A DNA stretch of 56,184 bases from JBBQNY01 sp038255255 (GCA_038255255.1 JBBSLL010000018.1:1-56184), one strand, 5' to 3'. Positions 27,123 through 35,313 are shown, numbered from the stretch's first letter. Notes: generated by a model not told the origin, from the sequence alone. Program-made: numbers and translations.

Positions 27123-27326
27123 GGGAAACCTCGGGTTGGCGTGCGGTCCGGCAGGCGTGTCGGACGTTGCACGGCATGGACGAGATTGCACTTTAGACAA
27201 TTCGCCTGCCGCCTTCATTGACGTGGATCACGTGCGCATGGGTTGGAGCTGCTGATTTGCGCGGCACGTTCAGTGTGAAAGTAGCATCATGGCATTCCGT
27301 CGCCCCAAACACCTGGAGTCAGCACC

Positions 27327-27590
27327 ATGTCCGTCGCAAAAGTCATCGAGATAATTTCCGGCAGCAAGAAGAGCTTCGAGGATGCGATTGACCAGGGTCT
27401 GGCGCGCGCCACCGATTCGGTCAGCGACGTGACCGGCGCCTGGATCAAGGATCATCGTGTGATCGTGGCCAATGGCAAGGTCACCGAGTACCGCGTCGTG
27501 ATGAAGGTCACTTTCATGGTGCGCGCGTCTACTGGTGCCAAGTCCACTGGAGTGAAGTCCACTGGAGCGAAGTCCACCAGGAGTCGTTGA
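27327..27590 (+). CDS. Dodecin family flavin-binding protein with repetitive tail
   Basis: Dodecins form hollow dodecamers that store or buffer flavins or coenzyme A. The first 66 residues match the fold: VAKVIEIISGSKKSFEDAID, ALARAT-like helix end, VTGAWIKDHRVIVANGKVTE and YRVVMKVTFMV, with the Trp44 equivalent (W39) that stacks on flavin. Usual length is about 68-72; here 20 extra residues form three TGAKS/TGVKS repeats plus a basic end, encoded by a 15-bp tandem repeat. It converges on dnaE2 with an 18-bp gap. Confidence 0.88.
   Translation: MSVAKVIEIISGSKKSFEDAIDQGLARATDSVSDVTGAWIKDHRVIVANGKVTEYRVVMKVTFMVRASTGAKSTGVKSTGAKSTRSR
27531..27575 (+). repeat. Three 15-bp tandem repeats in the dodecin gene
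   Basis: ACTGGTGCCAAGTCC, ACTGGAGTGAAGTCC and ACTGGAGCGAAGTCC follow one another without gaps and stay in frame, each encoding T-G-A/V-K-S. Confidence 0.9.
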
Positions 27591-27608
27591 GCGCTGCGTG
27601 CGGAGTTT

Positions 27609-30600
27609 TTAGCGGAAGTCGCGGGAGCGGGTATCCAGCCCGCCGAGCAGGCTCGACAGGTCGCCTAGCCTTTGCGCGATGAGGTGCTGCACGTTGCCGT
27701 CGGTTTCAACGCGGCCCTCGACCTCGAGCAGTTGCGCCTCGCGCAAAACGCGGCGCTGCTGCGCGGCGAGGTCCCGCCACACCACCACGTTGACCATGCC
27801 GTGTTCGTCTTCCAGCGTCACGAAGGTGACGCCGCTCGCGGTCGCGGGGCGCTGTCGCATGGTGACGAGGCCCGCGTACCGCACGCTGCGTCCATGCGCC
27901 AGCGCGCGCACTTCACGGCTGCCGCGGCAACGCCGCGCCTTGAGCGAGTCGCGGAGCAGGGCGAGGGGATGACTGCCGAGCGTCAGCCCGAAGAGTGCGT
28001 AATCCTCGATCACGCGTTCGCGTGCGGTGGGTGGCGGGATGGTCACGCGCGATTCGGTGGTGGGGGCGATGGCTTCCAGTAGCGGACGCTGTGCTTCCAC
28101 ACCCGCGATTTCCCAATGCGCGCGATGACGATGACCGGCGAGACTGCGCAACGCATCGGCACGTGCGAGCAGGCTGCGCGCACGCGCGTCGAGTTGCGCG
28201 CGCCGGCACAGGTCATCAACGTCGACGAAGGCGCGCTGATCGCGCGCGACGACCAGGCGCTCCGCTGCCTCCTCGGAGAATCCGCGGATCTCGCGCAGGC
28301 CCATGCGCAGCGCATCCTTTTCCAGCGTGGAATTCCACTCGCTGCAGAGGACATCGACGGGGCGCACCGCGACGCCGTGCCGGCGCAGGTCGGCGATGAT
28401 CTGCGCCGGCGCGTAGAAACCCATCGGCAATGAGTTGAGCAGCGCGCAGGCGAATGCGGCAGGGTGGTGGCACTTGAGCCAGCAGCTGACGTAGGTGATG
28501 AGCGCGAAACTGGCGGCGTGCGATTCGGGGAAGCCATACGAGGCGAAGCCCTTGATCTGCTCGAACACGCGCTCGGCGAACGACGCGGGGTAGCCGCGCG
28601 CGGTCATGCCTTCGAGCAGCCGCTGGCGGTGGTGCTCGAGTCCGCCGCGACGCCGCCACGCGGCCATCGAGCGACGCAACTGGTCGGCTTCGCCGGCGGT
28701 GTAGCCCGCGGCGACGATGGCGAGCTGCATCACCTGTTCCTGGAACAGCGGCACGCCGAGCGTGCGTTCGAACACTTCGCGCAGTTCCTCGGAGGGATAC
28801 TCGACAGGCTCGAGTCCCTGCCGGCGCCGCAGGTAGGGATGCACCATGTTGCCCTGGATGGGCCCGGGTCGCACGATCGCGACTTCGATCACTAGATCGT
28901 AGAAACAGGCGGGCTTGAGACGCGGCAGCATCGCCATCTGCGCGCGCGATTCGATCTGGAACACGCCGATCGTGTCGGCCTTCTGGATCATCGCGTAGGT
29001 GTCGGGGTCCTCGGCGGGAATGGTGGCCTGCGTGAGGTCGATGCCATGGTGCGCCCGCAGGAGATCCAGGCACTTGCGTATGCAGGTCAGCATGCCGAGC
29101 GCGAGGCAGTCGACCTTCAGCAGGCCCAGCGTATCGAGGTCGTCCTTGTCCCACTGGATGATGGTGCGATCGGGCATCGCCGCGTTCTCGACCGGCACCA
29201 GGGTATGCAGGGGCTGCTCGGCGATGACGAAGCCGCCGACGTGCTGCGAGAGATGGCGAGGTGCATCGATCAGTTCGCGGGACAGACCGATCAGCCGCCG
29301 TACCTGCGCGCTGCCGGCGTCGAAGCCATGCTCGCGCAGGCGCTCGTCGATATCGTCGAGGCCATCCCAGTGTCCGACCACACGGCTCAGCTGGTCGACC
29401 TGGTCCATGCTGTAGCCGAGAGCGCGGGCGACGTCGCGCACCACGCTCTTGCCGCGATAGCAGATCACCGTGGCGGCGAGCGCCGCGCGTTCGCGGCCGT
29501 AGCGACGGTAAATGTACTGGATCACTTCCTCGCGCCGCTCGTGCTCGAAATCGACATCGATGTCGGGCGGCTCGTTGCGTTCCTTCGAGATGAAGCGCTC
29601 GAACAGCATGCTCATGCGCGCCGGATCGATCTCGGTGATGCCGAGCGCGAAACACACCGCCGAGTTCGCGGCGGAACCCCGGCCCTGGCAGAGGATGCCC
29701 TCGCCGCGAGCGAAGCGCACGATGTCGTGCACGGTCAGGAAATAGTTCTCGTAACCGAGTTCCGCGATCAGCGCGAGTTCGTGCTCGATGAGTCCTTGTG
29801 CCTTGCTCGGGGTGCCTTCGGGCCAGCGCCAGCGCGCGCCTTCCTCGGTCAAGGTCCGCAGCCACGAGGCCGGCGTGTGCCCCGCGGACACGAGCTCGCG
29901 CGGATACTCGTAGCGGATCTCGGTGAGCACGAAGCTGCAGCGCGCGGCGATGCGCGTGGTCTCCTGCAGGGCCTCTGCGGGATAGAGTGCCGCGAGTGCC
30001 GCACGTGTGCGCAGGTGCCGCTCGCCGTTGGGGAACAGATGCGCGCCGGCCTGCGCGACCGTGGTGCGATGTCGTATGGCGGTGACGGTGTCCTGCAGGG
30101 CACGGCGACGCCGCACGTGCATGTGCACGTCGCCGGCAGCGGCGATCGGCAGGGCATGTCGCGCAGCCAGCATCTCGACCGTGTCGTGGCGCTGCGCATC
30201 GTCGGCGCCACGATGCAGCTCGAGCGCGAGCCACGCGCGTTCCGGGAAACACTCGTGCAGCCATTCCGCCCACGTTGCATCGTCGCCGTGTGGAGGAGCC
30301 CACAAGGCCAGCAATCCTGCGTTCGGGTTCGCGACACCGGGTTGACGGAAATCCTCGAGCACCACGCGATAGCGGCCCTTGGCGCTGCGCCGCCGCGCGC
30401 GCGTGATGAGTTCGCACAGGCGCACGTAACCTTCGAGGTTCTCGACCAGCAACACGATCTTCGGCCCATCGGCCAGTTGCATCTCGTTGCCGACAATGAG
30501 CTTGATGCCGGTGTCGCGTGCGGCCTCGAACGCGCGCACGATACCGGCCAGCGTGCACTCATCCGTGATCGCCAGTGCGCTGTAGCCCATCGTCCGCGCG

Positions 30601-30764
30601 CGCTCGAAAAGTTCGCGCGCGCTCGATGCGCCCCGCAGGAACGAAAAGTTGCTGAGGCAGTGCAGCTCGGCGTAGGCGGGCAAGGGGTCAGCGGGGAGAG
30701 GGGCCGTGCGCGCGGCCCCGGTTCCATGCATTTTTCTGTCGATGACGGTGACCGACGCAGGCAT
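27609..30764 (-). CDS. dnaE2: Error-prone DNA polymerase DnaE2 (ImuC)
   Basis: C-family polymerase used for damage-induced translesion synthesis. The 1051-residue protein has an N-terminal PHP domain (YAELHCLSNFSFLRGASS), the palm catalytic aspartates in PPDIDVDF (about residues 397-404), GRGSAANSAVCF, FQIESRAQMAMLPRL, and a C-terminal OB-fold (MRQRPATASGVTFVTLEDEHG). It is last in lexA-imuA-imuB-dnaE2; its ATG lies 2 nt after the imuB stop. An ATG 11 codons further in is possible. Expression is expected to be LexA-controlled from the lexA promoter. Confidence 0.96.
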   Translation of the reverse strand: MPASVTVIDRKMHGTGAARTAPLPADPLPAYAELHCLSNFSFLRGASSARELFERARTMGYSALAITDECTLAGIVRAFEAARDTGIKLIVGNEMQLADGPKIVLLVENLEGYVRLCELITRARRRSAKGRYRVVLEDFRQPGVANPNAGLLALWAPPHGDDATWAEWLHECFPERAWLALELHRGADDAQRHDTVEMLAARHALPIAAAGDVHMHVRRRRALQDTVTAIRHRTTVAQAGAHLFPNGERHLRTRAALAALYPAEALQETTRIAARCSFVLTEIRYEYPRELVSAGHTPASWLRTLTEEGARWRWPEGTPSKAQGLIEHELALIAELGYENYFLTVHDIVRFARGEGILCQGRGSAANSAVCFALGITEIDPARMSMLFERFISKERNEPPDIDVDFEHERREEVIQYIYRRYGRERAALAATVICYRGKSVVRDVARALGYSMDQVDQLSRVVGHWDGLDDIDERLREHGFDAGSAQVRRLIGLSRELIDAPRHLSQHVGGFVIAEQPLHTLVPVENAAMPDRTIIQWDKDDLDTLGLLKVDCLALGMLTCIRKCLDLLRAHHGIDLTQATIPAEDPDTYAMIQKADTIGVFQIESRAQMAMLPRLKPACFYDLVIEVAIVRPGPIQGNMVHPYLRRRQGLEPVEYPSEELREVFERTLGVPLFQEQVMQLAIVAAGYTAGEADQLRRSMAAWRRRGGLEHHRQRLLEGMTARGYPASFAERVFEQIKGFASYGFPESHAASFALITYVSCWLKCHHPAAFACALLNSLPMGFYAPAQIIADLRRHGVAVRPVDVLCSEWNSTLEKDALRMGLREIRGFSEEAAERLVVARDQRAFVDVDDLCRRAQLDARARSLLARADALRSLAGHRHRAHWEIAGVEAQRPLLEAIAPTTESRVTIPPPTARERVIEDYALFGLTLGSHPLALLRDSLKARRCRGSREVRALAHGRSVRYAGLVTMRQRPATASGVTFVTLEDEHGMVNVVVWRDLAAQQRRVLREAQLLEVEGRVETDGNVQHLIAQRLGDLSSLLGGLDTRSRDFR

Positions 30765-30766
30765 GC

Positions 30767-32353
30767 TCAGGCAAACCAGCCGTGCAGCATGAAAGGGCCT
30801 TCCTCGCCGCTCGGGCGATAGGCCCAGGCGCGCTGGCCTTCGGCGGTTTCCACCACGTAGTAGTCGCGCCGCACGTCGCCCCCGTCCCACCAGCCCGACT
30901 CGATTCGCTCGGGGCCGCTCAGGATGCGCAGCTCGCGGCTGCGCAAGGGAATCGGACGCGGCAACAGCCAGCCTGGCCGCAGCGGCGGAATCGTGCGCAG
31001 CGCGAAGGCGTAGCGCGCTTCGGTCTCCGCGACTCCAGGCGTGGCTTTTGTAGAGCCGAGCTGCGCTCGGCTGGGACCTCGAGGCTCCGCCAGCGGAGCA
31101 TAGCTCCGCTCTACAGAAGCCGAGGTGTGCGCAGCCGACGCGTGTGCAGAAAAGGCTTGCGGTTGGGGCTGCGGAGCACAGCTCCGCTCTACACGTTGCC
31201 ACGCGCGCTCGGGTCGATGATCGGCTTCGACACGCAGCGTGTACACCTGCCCGGCGCCGAGGCGCGCGCGCAGTCGTTCACGCAGCTGCGGCCACGCCAG
31301 CGTCTGCGCCGCATTGGGTGCGAACAGATCGCCTCCGGCCGGCACGAACGGCGGCAACTCATCCGCACGCAGGCGCATCGCACGCACCGGCGCAGGCACG
31401 CTCGCCTGCGCGAGGCGGCTTTGCGCGATCTCGAACAGCAGGCGCGGCTCGCGCTCGGCCGCGAGCAATCCGATCGACACCGATGTCGCTGCACGTCCAT
31501 CGTGTTCCAGGAGTACCTCGAAACGCTGCACCCCCCCGTCGCGTCCGGTCAGGAAGGCGGCAAGATCCTGCACCAGGCGTCGCAACGGAAACCACAGCGC
31601 TTCGTTCGACTCGACATCGAAGTTGAACTCGACGCGTTCATCGAAACGATCGGGTGGCTGGTACCACGTCAGCGGAGTGGGAGCCGCGCCGCGCACGCGA
31701 TCCAGGTGCGCCAGCACGTCCGGCCCGAAGCGCCGCACCAGGGCCGCGCGCGGCAACGCGAAGACCTGCTTGAGCGTGCGCAATCCCATCGCACGCAAGG
31801 CCTCCGTCACCTTGATGGGCAGTTCGGAGCGATCGATGGGCACCTGCGCCAATGCATGCGTCAATGCGTGCGGTGTATCAAGCGCGAGTTCCGCGTAATT
31901 TTGCGCCAGCACCCAGGCCGCGCAGGGATTGGGCGCGAGCACCAGGTGATGGCGAAAACCCAGCGCGTCGAGATCGGCGTGGAGCAGCGCCGCGAAACGC
32001 GGCCACGGTCCGAACAGTTTGAGGCTGCCGGCGACTTCGAACACCACTGAGTCAGGAAAATCGAGGCTGACCTGCGAGCTGTAGCGATACAACACGCTCG
32101 CAAGCAGGCGTTGCCAGCGCGCGTGCGCCGCAGGGTCGTGCTCGACACAATCGAAATGACCGAGCAGTGCCTGCGCTGCCGCGAGCGATTGCCCTGCATG
32201 CAAGCCGGACGCTGCGGCAGTGGCGTTGACGGCGACGAGCCGGCGGCGTTGCGCGGGGCCTGCGATCAGCACCAGCGGGCGCGACGGATCGGCCCGATCG
32301 CGGAGGACACCATCCAGCGCCAGGTGAGGCAGCCATACGCACGCCCAGGCCAT
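30767..32353 (-). CDS. imuB: ImuB, Y-family polymerase homologue (catalytically inactive), with REP-derived insert
   Basis: Adapter of the mutasome that links DnaE2 and ImuA to the sliding clamp. The 528-residue protein has the Y-family layout (WLPHLALDGVL, LGHFDCVEHDPAAHARWQRL, YRYSSQVSLDFPDSVVFEV, HhH region LRAMGLRTLKQVFALPR). It lacks the usual catalytic acidic residues at the DxDxFF and SxDE positions, as known for ImuB. GGDLFAP near residue 350 could be the clamp-binding motif. The C-terminus (ESGWWDGGDVRRDYYVVE) is family-typical. Residues about 388-435 are encoded by REP elements lying in frame and should form a non-native, likely disordered linker. imuA ends 6 nt upstream. Confidence 0.93.
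   Translation of the reverse strand: MAWACVWLPHLALDGVLRDRADPSRPLVLIAGPAQRRRLVAVNATAAASGLHAGQSLAAAQALLGHFDCVEHDPAAHARWQRLLASVLYRYSSQVSLDFPDSVVFEVAGSLKLFGPWPRFAALLHADLDALGFRHHLVLAPNPCAAWVLAQNYAELALDTPHALTHALAQVPIDRSELPIKVTEALRAMGLRTLKQVFALPRAALVRRFGPDVLAHLDRVRGAAPTPLTWYQPPDRFDERVEFNFDVESNEALWFPLRRLVQDLAAFLTGRDGGVQRFEVLLEHDGRAATSVSIGLLAAEREPRLLFEIAQSRLAQASVPAPVRAMRLRADELPPFVPAGGDLFAPNAAQTLAWPQLRERLRARLGAGQVYTLRVEADHRPERAWQRVERSCAPQPQPQAFSAHASAAHTSASVERSYAPLAEPRGPSRAQLGSTKATPGVAETEARYAFALRTIPPLRPGWLLPRPIPLRSRELRILSGPERIESGWWDGGDVRRDYYVVETAEGQRAWAYRPSGEEGPFMLHGWFA
31050..31114. repeat. GTAG-type REPIN inside imuB
   Basis: Two inverted REPs: GTAG-AGCCGAGC-TGC-GCTCGGCT at 31050-31072 and AGCGGAGC-ATA-GCTCCGCT-CTAC at 31092-31114. 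Both stems are perfect 8 bp. The GTAG tetranucleotides lie at the outer ends, the arrangement of a REPIN. It is read through in frame by imuB. Confidence 0.85.
31170..31192. repeat. Single REP inside imuB
   Basis: GCGGAGC-ACA-GCTCCGC followed by TCTAC: same family as the right half of the adjacent REPIN, same orientation. It lies 55 bp beyond it and also stays in frame. Confidence 0.75.
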
Positions 32354-32359
32354 GACAGG

Positions 32360-32995
32360 TCAATGCTGCACAGGGACGGGCAGTGGAATGGGAGCGGTGG
32401 GCGGCAATCCGCCCCGGCATTTGAGGACACGCAATCGTGCCGGTCGCGCATCCAGCGCCAGGCGGAGCGCGGCGGGCGACGGATTCGCCGCGGCGGTCGC
32501 GGGGCGCAACACGAAACCCAGCGTTCGCCCGCTCGCGGCAGCCACCGCCAGGCGCCGCAGGGCACGGTCATTGGCGGCATTGAGCCAGCACACGACCGCA
32601 GCGCAGCAACCCGCGCGCAGCATCTGTTCGGCAGCCCATAACGCCTCGCGCGTTTCGCGCACGGCGATGACCGGCAGGCGGTCCAGTACGACGCCCGCCG
32701 CTTCCCAGGCGCCGGGGTAGGGCAGGTAGGGTGGCGCGATCAGCGCAACGGTTTCGTGGTTGGTGGTCAGGCGCGCGAGCGTGGGCCACAGCAGCGCGAG
32801 TTCGCCGATGCCGTCGCTTGCGAGCAGCAGTTCGGACAAGGCCGCGGGCGGCCAGCCTCCGCCGGGCAGCACCGCATCGAGTGGCGCATGGCCGGTGGGT
32901 TGCGAGGCCGGTCCCGGCACGGACACGGGCCCGGCACGGCCACGCCATACGCGGGCGTCGCGCAATACCGCATCGAGTTCGAGGACCGCGCCCAT
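32360..32995 (-). CDS. imuA: ImuA, translesion synthesis-associated protein
   Basis: A 211-residue RecA-fold protein (SulA/RecA-like) required with ImuB and DnaE2 for induced mutagenesis. Typical blocks are PLDAVLPGGGWPPAALSELL, IGELALLWPTLARL, VALIAPPYLPYPGAWEAAGV and LGFVLRP. The ATG at 32995 is preferred over an adjacent TTG (32998). It lies 14 nt after the lexA stop and 6 nt before imuB, so the operon is tightly packed. Confidence 0.9.
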   Translation of the reverse strand: MGAVLELDAVLRDARVWRGRAGPVSVPGPASQPTGHAPLDAVLPGGGWPPAALSELLLASDGIGELALLWPTLARLTTNHETVALIAPPYLPYPGAWEAAGVVLDRLPVIAVRETREALWAAEQMLRAGCCAAVVCWLNAANDRALRRLAVAAASGRTLGFVLRPATAAANPSPAALRLALDARPARLRVLKCRGGLPPTAPIPLPVPVQH

Positions 32996-33009
32996 CAATG
33001 CATTTCCTA

Positions 33010-33651
33010 TCAGGTGCTGCGCACCAGGCCCACGAACAAACCCTCGATGGCGAAATCGTCGTGCAGCGAGGGATCGATCGGCGCGAACGCCGCATTGCGC
33101 GGAAGTAATCGCACGCGATCGTCGCGCCGTTCGAGACGCTTGACCGTCAGCTCCCCATCGAGTCGCGCGACCACTGTGTCGCCGTGCTGCGCTTCGACGA
33201 CGCGCCGCACCGCGATGAGGTCGCCATCGAGGATGCCATCGCCCTGCATCGAATTGCCGACGACGCGCAGCAGGTAATCCGGTCGCGACCGGAACAGTCC
33301 CGCGTCGAGCGTCAGCTCGCGCTCGACTCCGGCATCCGCGCCGATGGGCGCACCCGCCGCGACACGTCCGAGTTGCGGCACGCGCCAGGTTTCCTCCGCC
33401 GCGTGTGCACGGGCCCGCCCGCCCGACACCGCCATACGACGCGGCAAGCGGATTCCGCGCGCGACTCCGGGCATGAGTTCGATGAGTCCGTGCGCGGCCA
33501 GTGCTTCAAGATGCTTGCGCGCCGCACGCGGTTGGCGAAACCCGAACGTGCTCGCGATCTCGGCCAGGGTTGGCGCCCCTTCTCCGCGATCGAGTCGCGC
33601 CACCAGGTATGCCAGGATTTGCTGTTGCCGGTCGGTGGGAGTGTCGCGCAC
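33010..33651 (-). CDS. lexA: LexA-family SOS repressor (mutasome-linked)
   Basis: A 213-residue self-cleaving repressor. The N-terminal winged helix is at residues 1-65 (DRQQQILAYLVARLDRGEG, TLAEIASTFGFRQPRAARKH). The cleavable bond is Ala99-Gly100 in RVAAGAPIG; catalytic Ser134 lies in VGNSMQGDGILDGD and Lys171 in GELTVKRLE. It heads lexA-imuA-imuB-dnaE2, the arrangement of LexA2-type repressors. The start is GTG: no ATG lies between the upstream operator and the helix-turn-helix. Whether another lexA exists in the genome cannot be seen here. Confidence 0.93.
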   Translation of the reverse strand: MRDTPTDRQQQILAYLVARLDRGEGAPTLAEIASTFGFRQPRAARKHLEALAAHGLIELMPGVARGIRLPRRMAVSGGRARAHAAEETWRVPQLGRVAAGAPIGADAGVERELTLDAGLFRSRPDYLLRVVGNSMQGDGILDGDLIAVRRVVEAQHGDTVVARLDGELTVKRLERRDDRVRLLPRNAAFAPIDPSLHDDFAIEGLFVGLVRST

Positions 33652-33652
33652 A

Positions 33653-33687
33653 GGTACAAATATAGGTACCTTCGAGGACCACGGCAA
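33653..33687 (-). promoter_or_regulatory. lexA promoter with overlapping LexA-type operator
   Basis: Read on the minus strand: TTGCCG (33687-33682), 17 bp, TATATT (33664-33659). The -10 sits inside an inverted repeat GGTAC-N8-GTACC (33653-33670). The predicted transcription start, 7-8 nt past the -10, falls on or next to the GTG start codon (33651), and no Shine-Dalgarno sequence is present. LexA2-type repressors of pseudomonads recognise AGTAC/GTGCT-type half sites, so the GTAC arms are plausible half sites. Confidence 0.7.
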
Positions 33688-33703
33688 GGGGGCACGTGGC
33701 CGA

Positions 33704-33763
33704 AGGCGGTATCGCCTTGCCTCCGGGTGAAGCCTTTTATCCTGCGGCAAGGCGATCCCGCCT
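33704..33763. repeat. Long inverted repeat upstream of lexA
   Basis: Two 18-bp arms (33704-33721 and 33746-33763) pair at 17 of 18 positions around a 24-nt loop. It lies 17 bp upstream of the lexA -35 and forms a potential large hairpin or cruciform. Function unknown; it may be another small repeat family or a terminator. Confidence 0.7.
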
Positions 33764-33861
33764 CCCGCCACCGCAACCTTTCGCGGATTCGTCCTGCATC
33801 GCCGAAGACAGGGCTCACCGGTTACGAAGAGTTTCGAGGCGACGCGGCGGCGCTGCCGTGC

Positions 33862-33927
33862 CGGGAAGCGTGGGCGACATGGATGTCGCCCTCGCAGCGT
33901 ACAGGGACGTATTTACAGCGGTTCCCG
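33862..33927 (+). repeat. 66-bp dispersed element, copy 2
   Basis: CGGGAA...TTCCCG, exactly the length of the copy at 336-401 and identical except for two substitutions by eye. The internal hairpin GGGCGACA / TGTCGCCC is intact and the loop is changed from GGGA to TGGA. It lies in the 355-bp gene-free gap between lexA and the next gene. Confidence 0.75.
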
Positions 33928-33977
33928 GCGCGGCAGTGACGTCGCGGCGCGTGCGGGAAAGGGCACTCTGAGAAGTC

Positions 33978-34007
33978 ACCCGCAGGTTCCAAACGCGTTT
34001 GGCGGGT
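33978..34007. terminator. Palindrome at the 3' end of the HExxH gene
   Basis: A perfect 14-bp palindrome CCAAACGCGTTTGG (33989-34002) lies within outer arms ACCCGC (33978-33983) and GCGGGT (34002-34007). It reaches the stop codon of the minus-strand gene. No T tract is present, so termination is only a suggestion. Confidence 0.35.
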
Positions 34008-34507
34008 TACGGTTCGCTCCCGCGGGCGGGGAATGCCCGAAACACCGCCTTGCCCTGCGCATCGAGCAATCCGCGGGTGCCGAGCCACGCGCGTGCGTCG
34101 TCCGCATCCTGCTCGAACCATGCGCGAGCCGAGCCGAGGCGAAAGCTGTAGCCCCACGCATCCATGTCGGCCATGAGCCTGTCGCGGCCTACCCCGGGCA
34201 ACCCGTCCGCGAGCGCGATCTGCAGATAGCAGGTCGCGTCTTCTTCTTCGATGGAATCGCTGGCATCGGTGTGGACGAGCGCACGCTCCCGCTCGGGCTT
34301 GACGAGCAGGTGGCAGGCTTCGTGCAGTGCCGAGTGCACGGGCGTGTCCGCACGCACGAAAACCCGGTGGCCCACGACGCCCGCTTCAGGCTCGCCCCAG
34401 AAACTTCCGGACAACGGCTCCCCGTCGGCAACTTCAACCAGCTCGAGGCCAAACCGGGCGAGCAGGGCACGCAGTTCGCCGGAGCGGAGATCGCGGCAGA
34501 CCAGCAT
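34007..34507 (-). CDS. HExxH-motif conserved hypothetical protein
   Basis: A 166-residue soluble protein. It has an HEACH motif (VHSALHEACHLLVKPE), the zinc-protease pattern HExxH, followed about 20 residues later by acidic residues (DSIEEEDATCYLQIALAD) that could give a third ligand as in ImmA/IrrE-like proteins. The N-terminal part is short and lacks a known domain. The start MLVCRDLRSG is 14 nt after the stop of the upstream GNAT gene, so the two are probably cotranscribed. I cannot name the substrate or confirm peptidase activity. Confidence 0.65.
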   Translation of the reverse strand: MLVCRDLRSGELRALLARFGLELVEVADGEPLSGSFWGEPEAGVVGHRVFVRADTPVHSALHEACHLLVKPERERALVHTDASDSIEEEDATCYLQIALADGLPGVGRDRLMADMDAWGYSFRLGSARAWFEQDADDARAWLGTRGLLDAQGKAVFRAFPARGSEP

Positions 34508-34521
34508 GCCCGCAACCCGGA

Positions 34522-35118
34522 TCAGACGGCGCTGGCCGCCATCGGCAGCGACGCCATCGCATCGCGACGCCCACGCAGCCACGGCTCGTCGGGCAACTGC
34601 TCCCCATAGGTGCGGGCGACATAGGGATAGCTGCACAGTTCCTTGGCAAGCAGGCTCACGTGCTCGCCGTCGGGCATGCACTGCTGGCCGACTTCCTGGA
34701 ATCCGTAGGTGCCATGGAACAGCACCACCGCATCGTTGCGCGGTTCGAGCATGACCTCGCACGTGAGCCAGGGCGAGCGCACCTCCGCGTAACTCTGCAC
34801 GTCGGCGTAGAACACGCGCCCGAGTCCGACACCGCGATACGCCGCCGCGATCACGATCCGGTCGATGTACGTGAATGCGGGGTAGCGTTGCGAGAAAAAA
34901 TGGTAGTTGCTGCTGTCGTAGTCGGCGCCGGCATCGAGGCCGATCAGGAAGCCCGCGAGGTGATCGTCGATCTGCGCCACGCGGAAGTACGCGGCCTGGC
35001 GGAACAGGTGGCGCATGCGCGACCCGTCGATCGGCAGGATCGCTGCACCCGCGGCGTTGTTCATTCCCAGCAACTGATCGAGATCGGCTTCGCGGGCATC
35101 GCGCAACGAGAGGGTCAT
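34522..35118 (-). CDS. GNAT family N-acetyltransferase
   Basis: A 198-residue acyl-CoA-dependent acetyltransferase. The N-terminal MTLSLRDAREADLDQLLGMN is a typical GNAT opening. The acetyl-CoA-binding motif A lies in YIDRIVIAAAYRGVGLGRVF (V-x-x-x-x-R-G-x-G-x-G-like), followed by CEVMLEPRNDAVVLFHGTYGFQEVG split over motif B. Substrate unknown. Its ATG faces the histidine kinase gene across a 195-bp divergent region. Confidence 0.87.
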   Translation of the reverse strand: MTLSLRDAREADLDQLLGMNNAAGAAILPIDGSRMRHLFRQAAYFRVAQIDDHLAGFLIGLDAGADYDSSNYHFFSQRYPAFTYIDRIVIAAAYRGVGLGRVFYADVQSYAEVRSPWLTCEVMLEPRNDAVVLFHGTYGFQEVGQQCMPDGEHVSLLAKELCSYPYVARTYGEQLPDEPWLRGRRDAMASLPMAASAV

Positions 35119-35313
35119 GGGCATCCGCGGGGGCGTGAATCCGACAGCGCGGATTATGCCACGCGCAAAAGTGACCACCCGTTACAAACGGGGCCCATAC
35201 CCGTTTGGATGACGGACTCCGGGGGCTGGTGCACGGCGCACCCTCGCCGCCAGAAAGCGGCGCGTGACCTGTGGCGCATTGTGGCGAATGGAGCCGGGGT
35301 TCAAGATGGGGCA

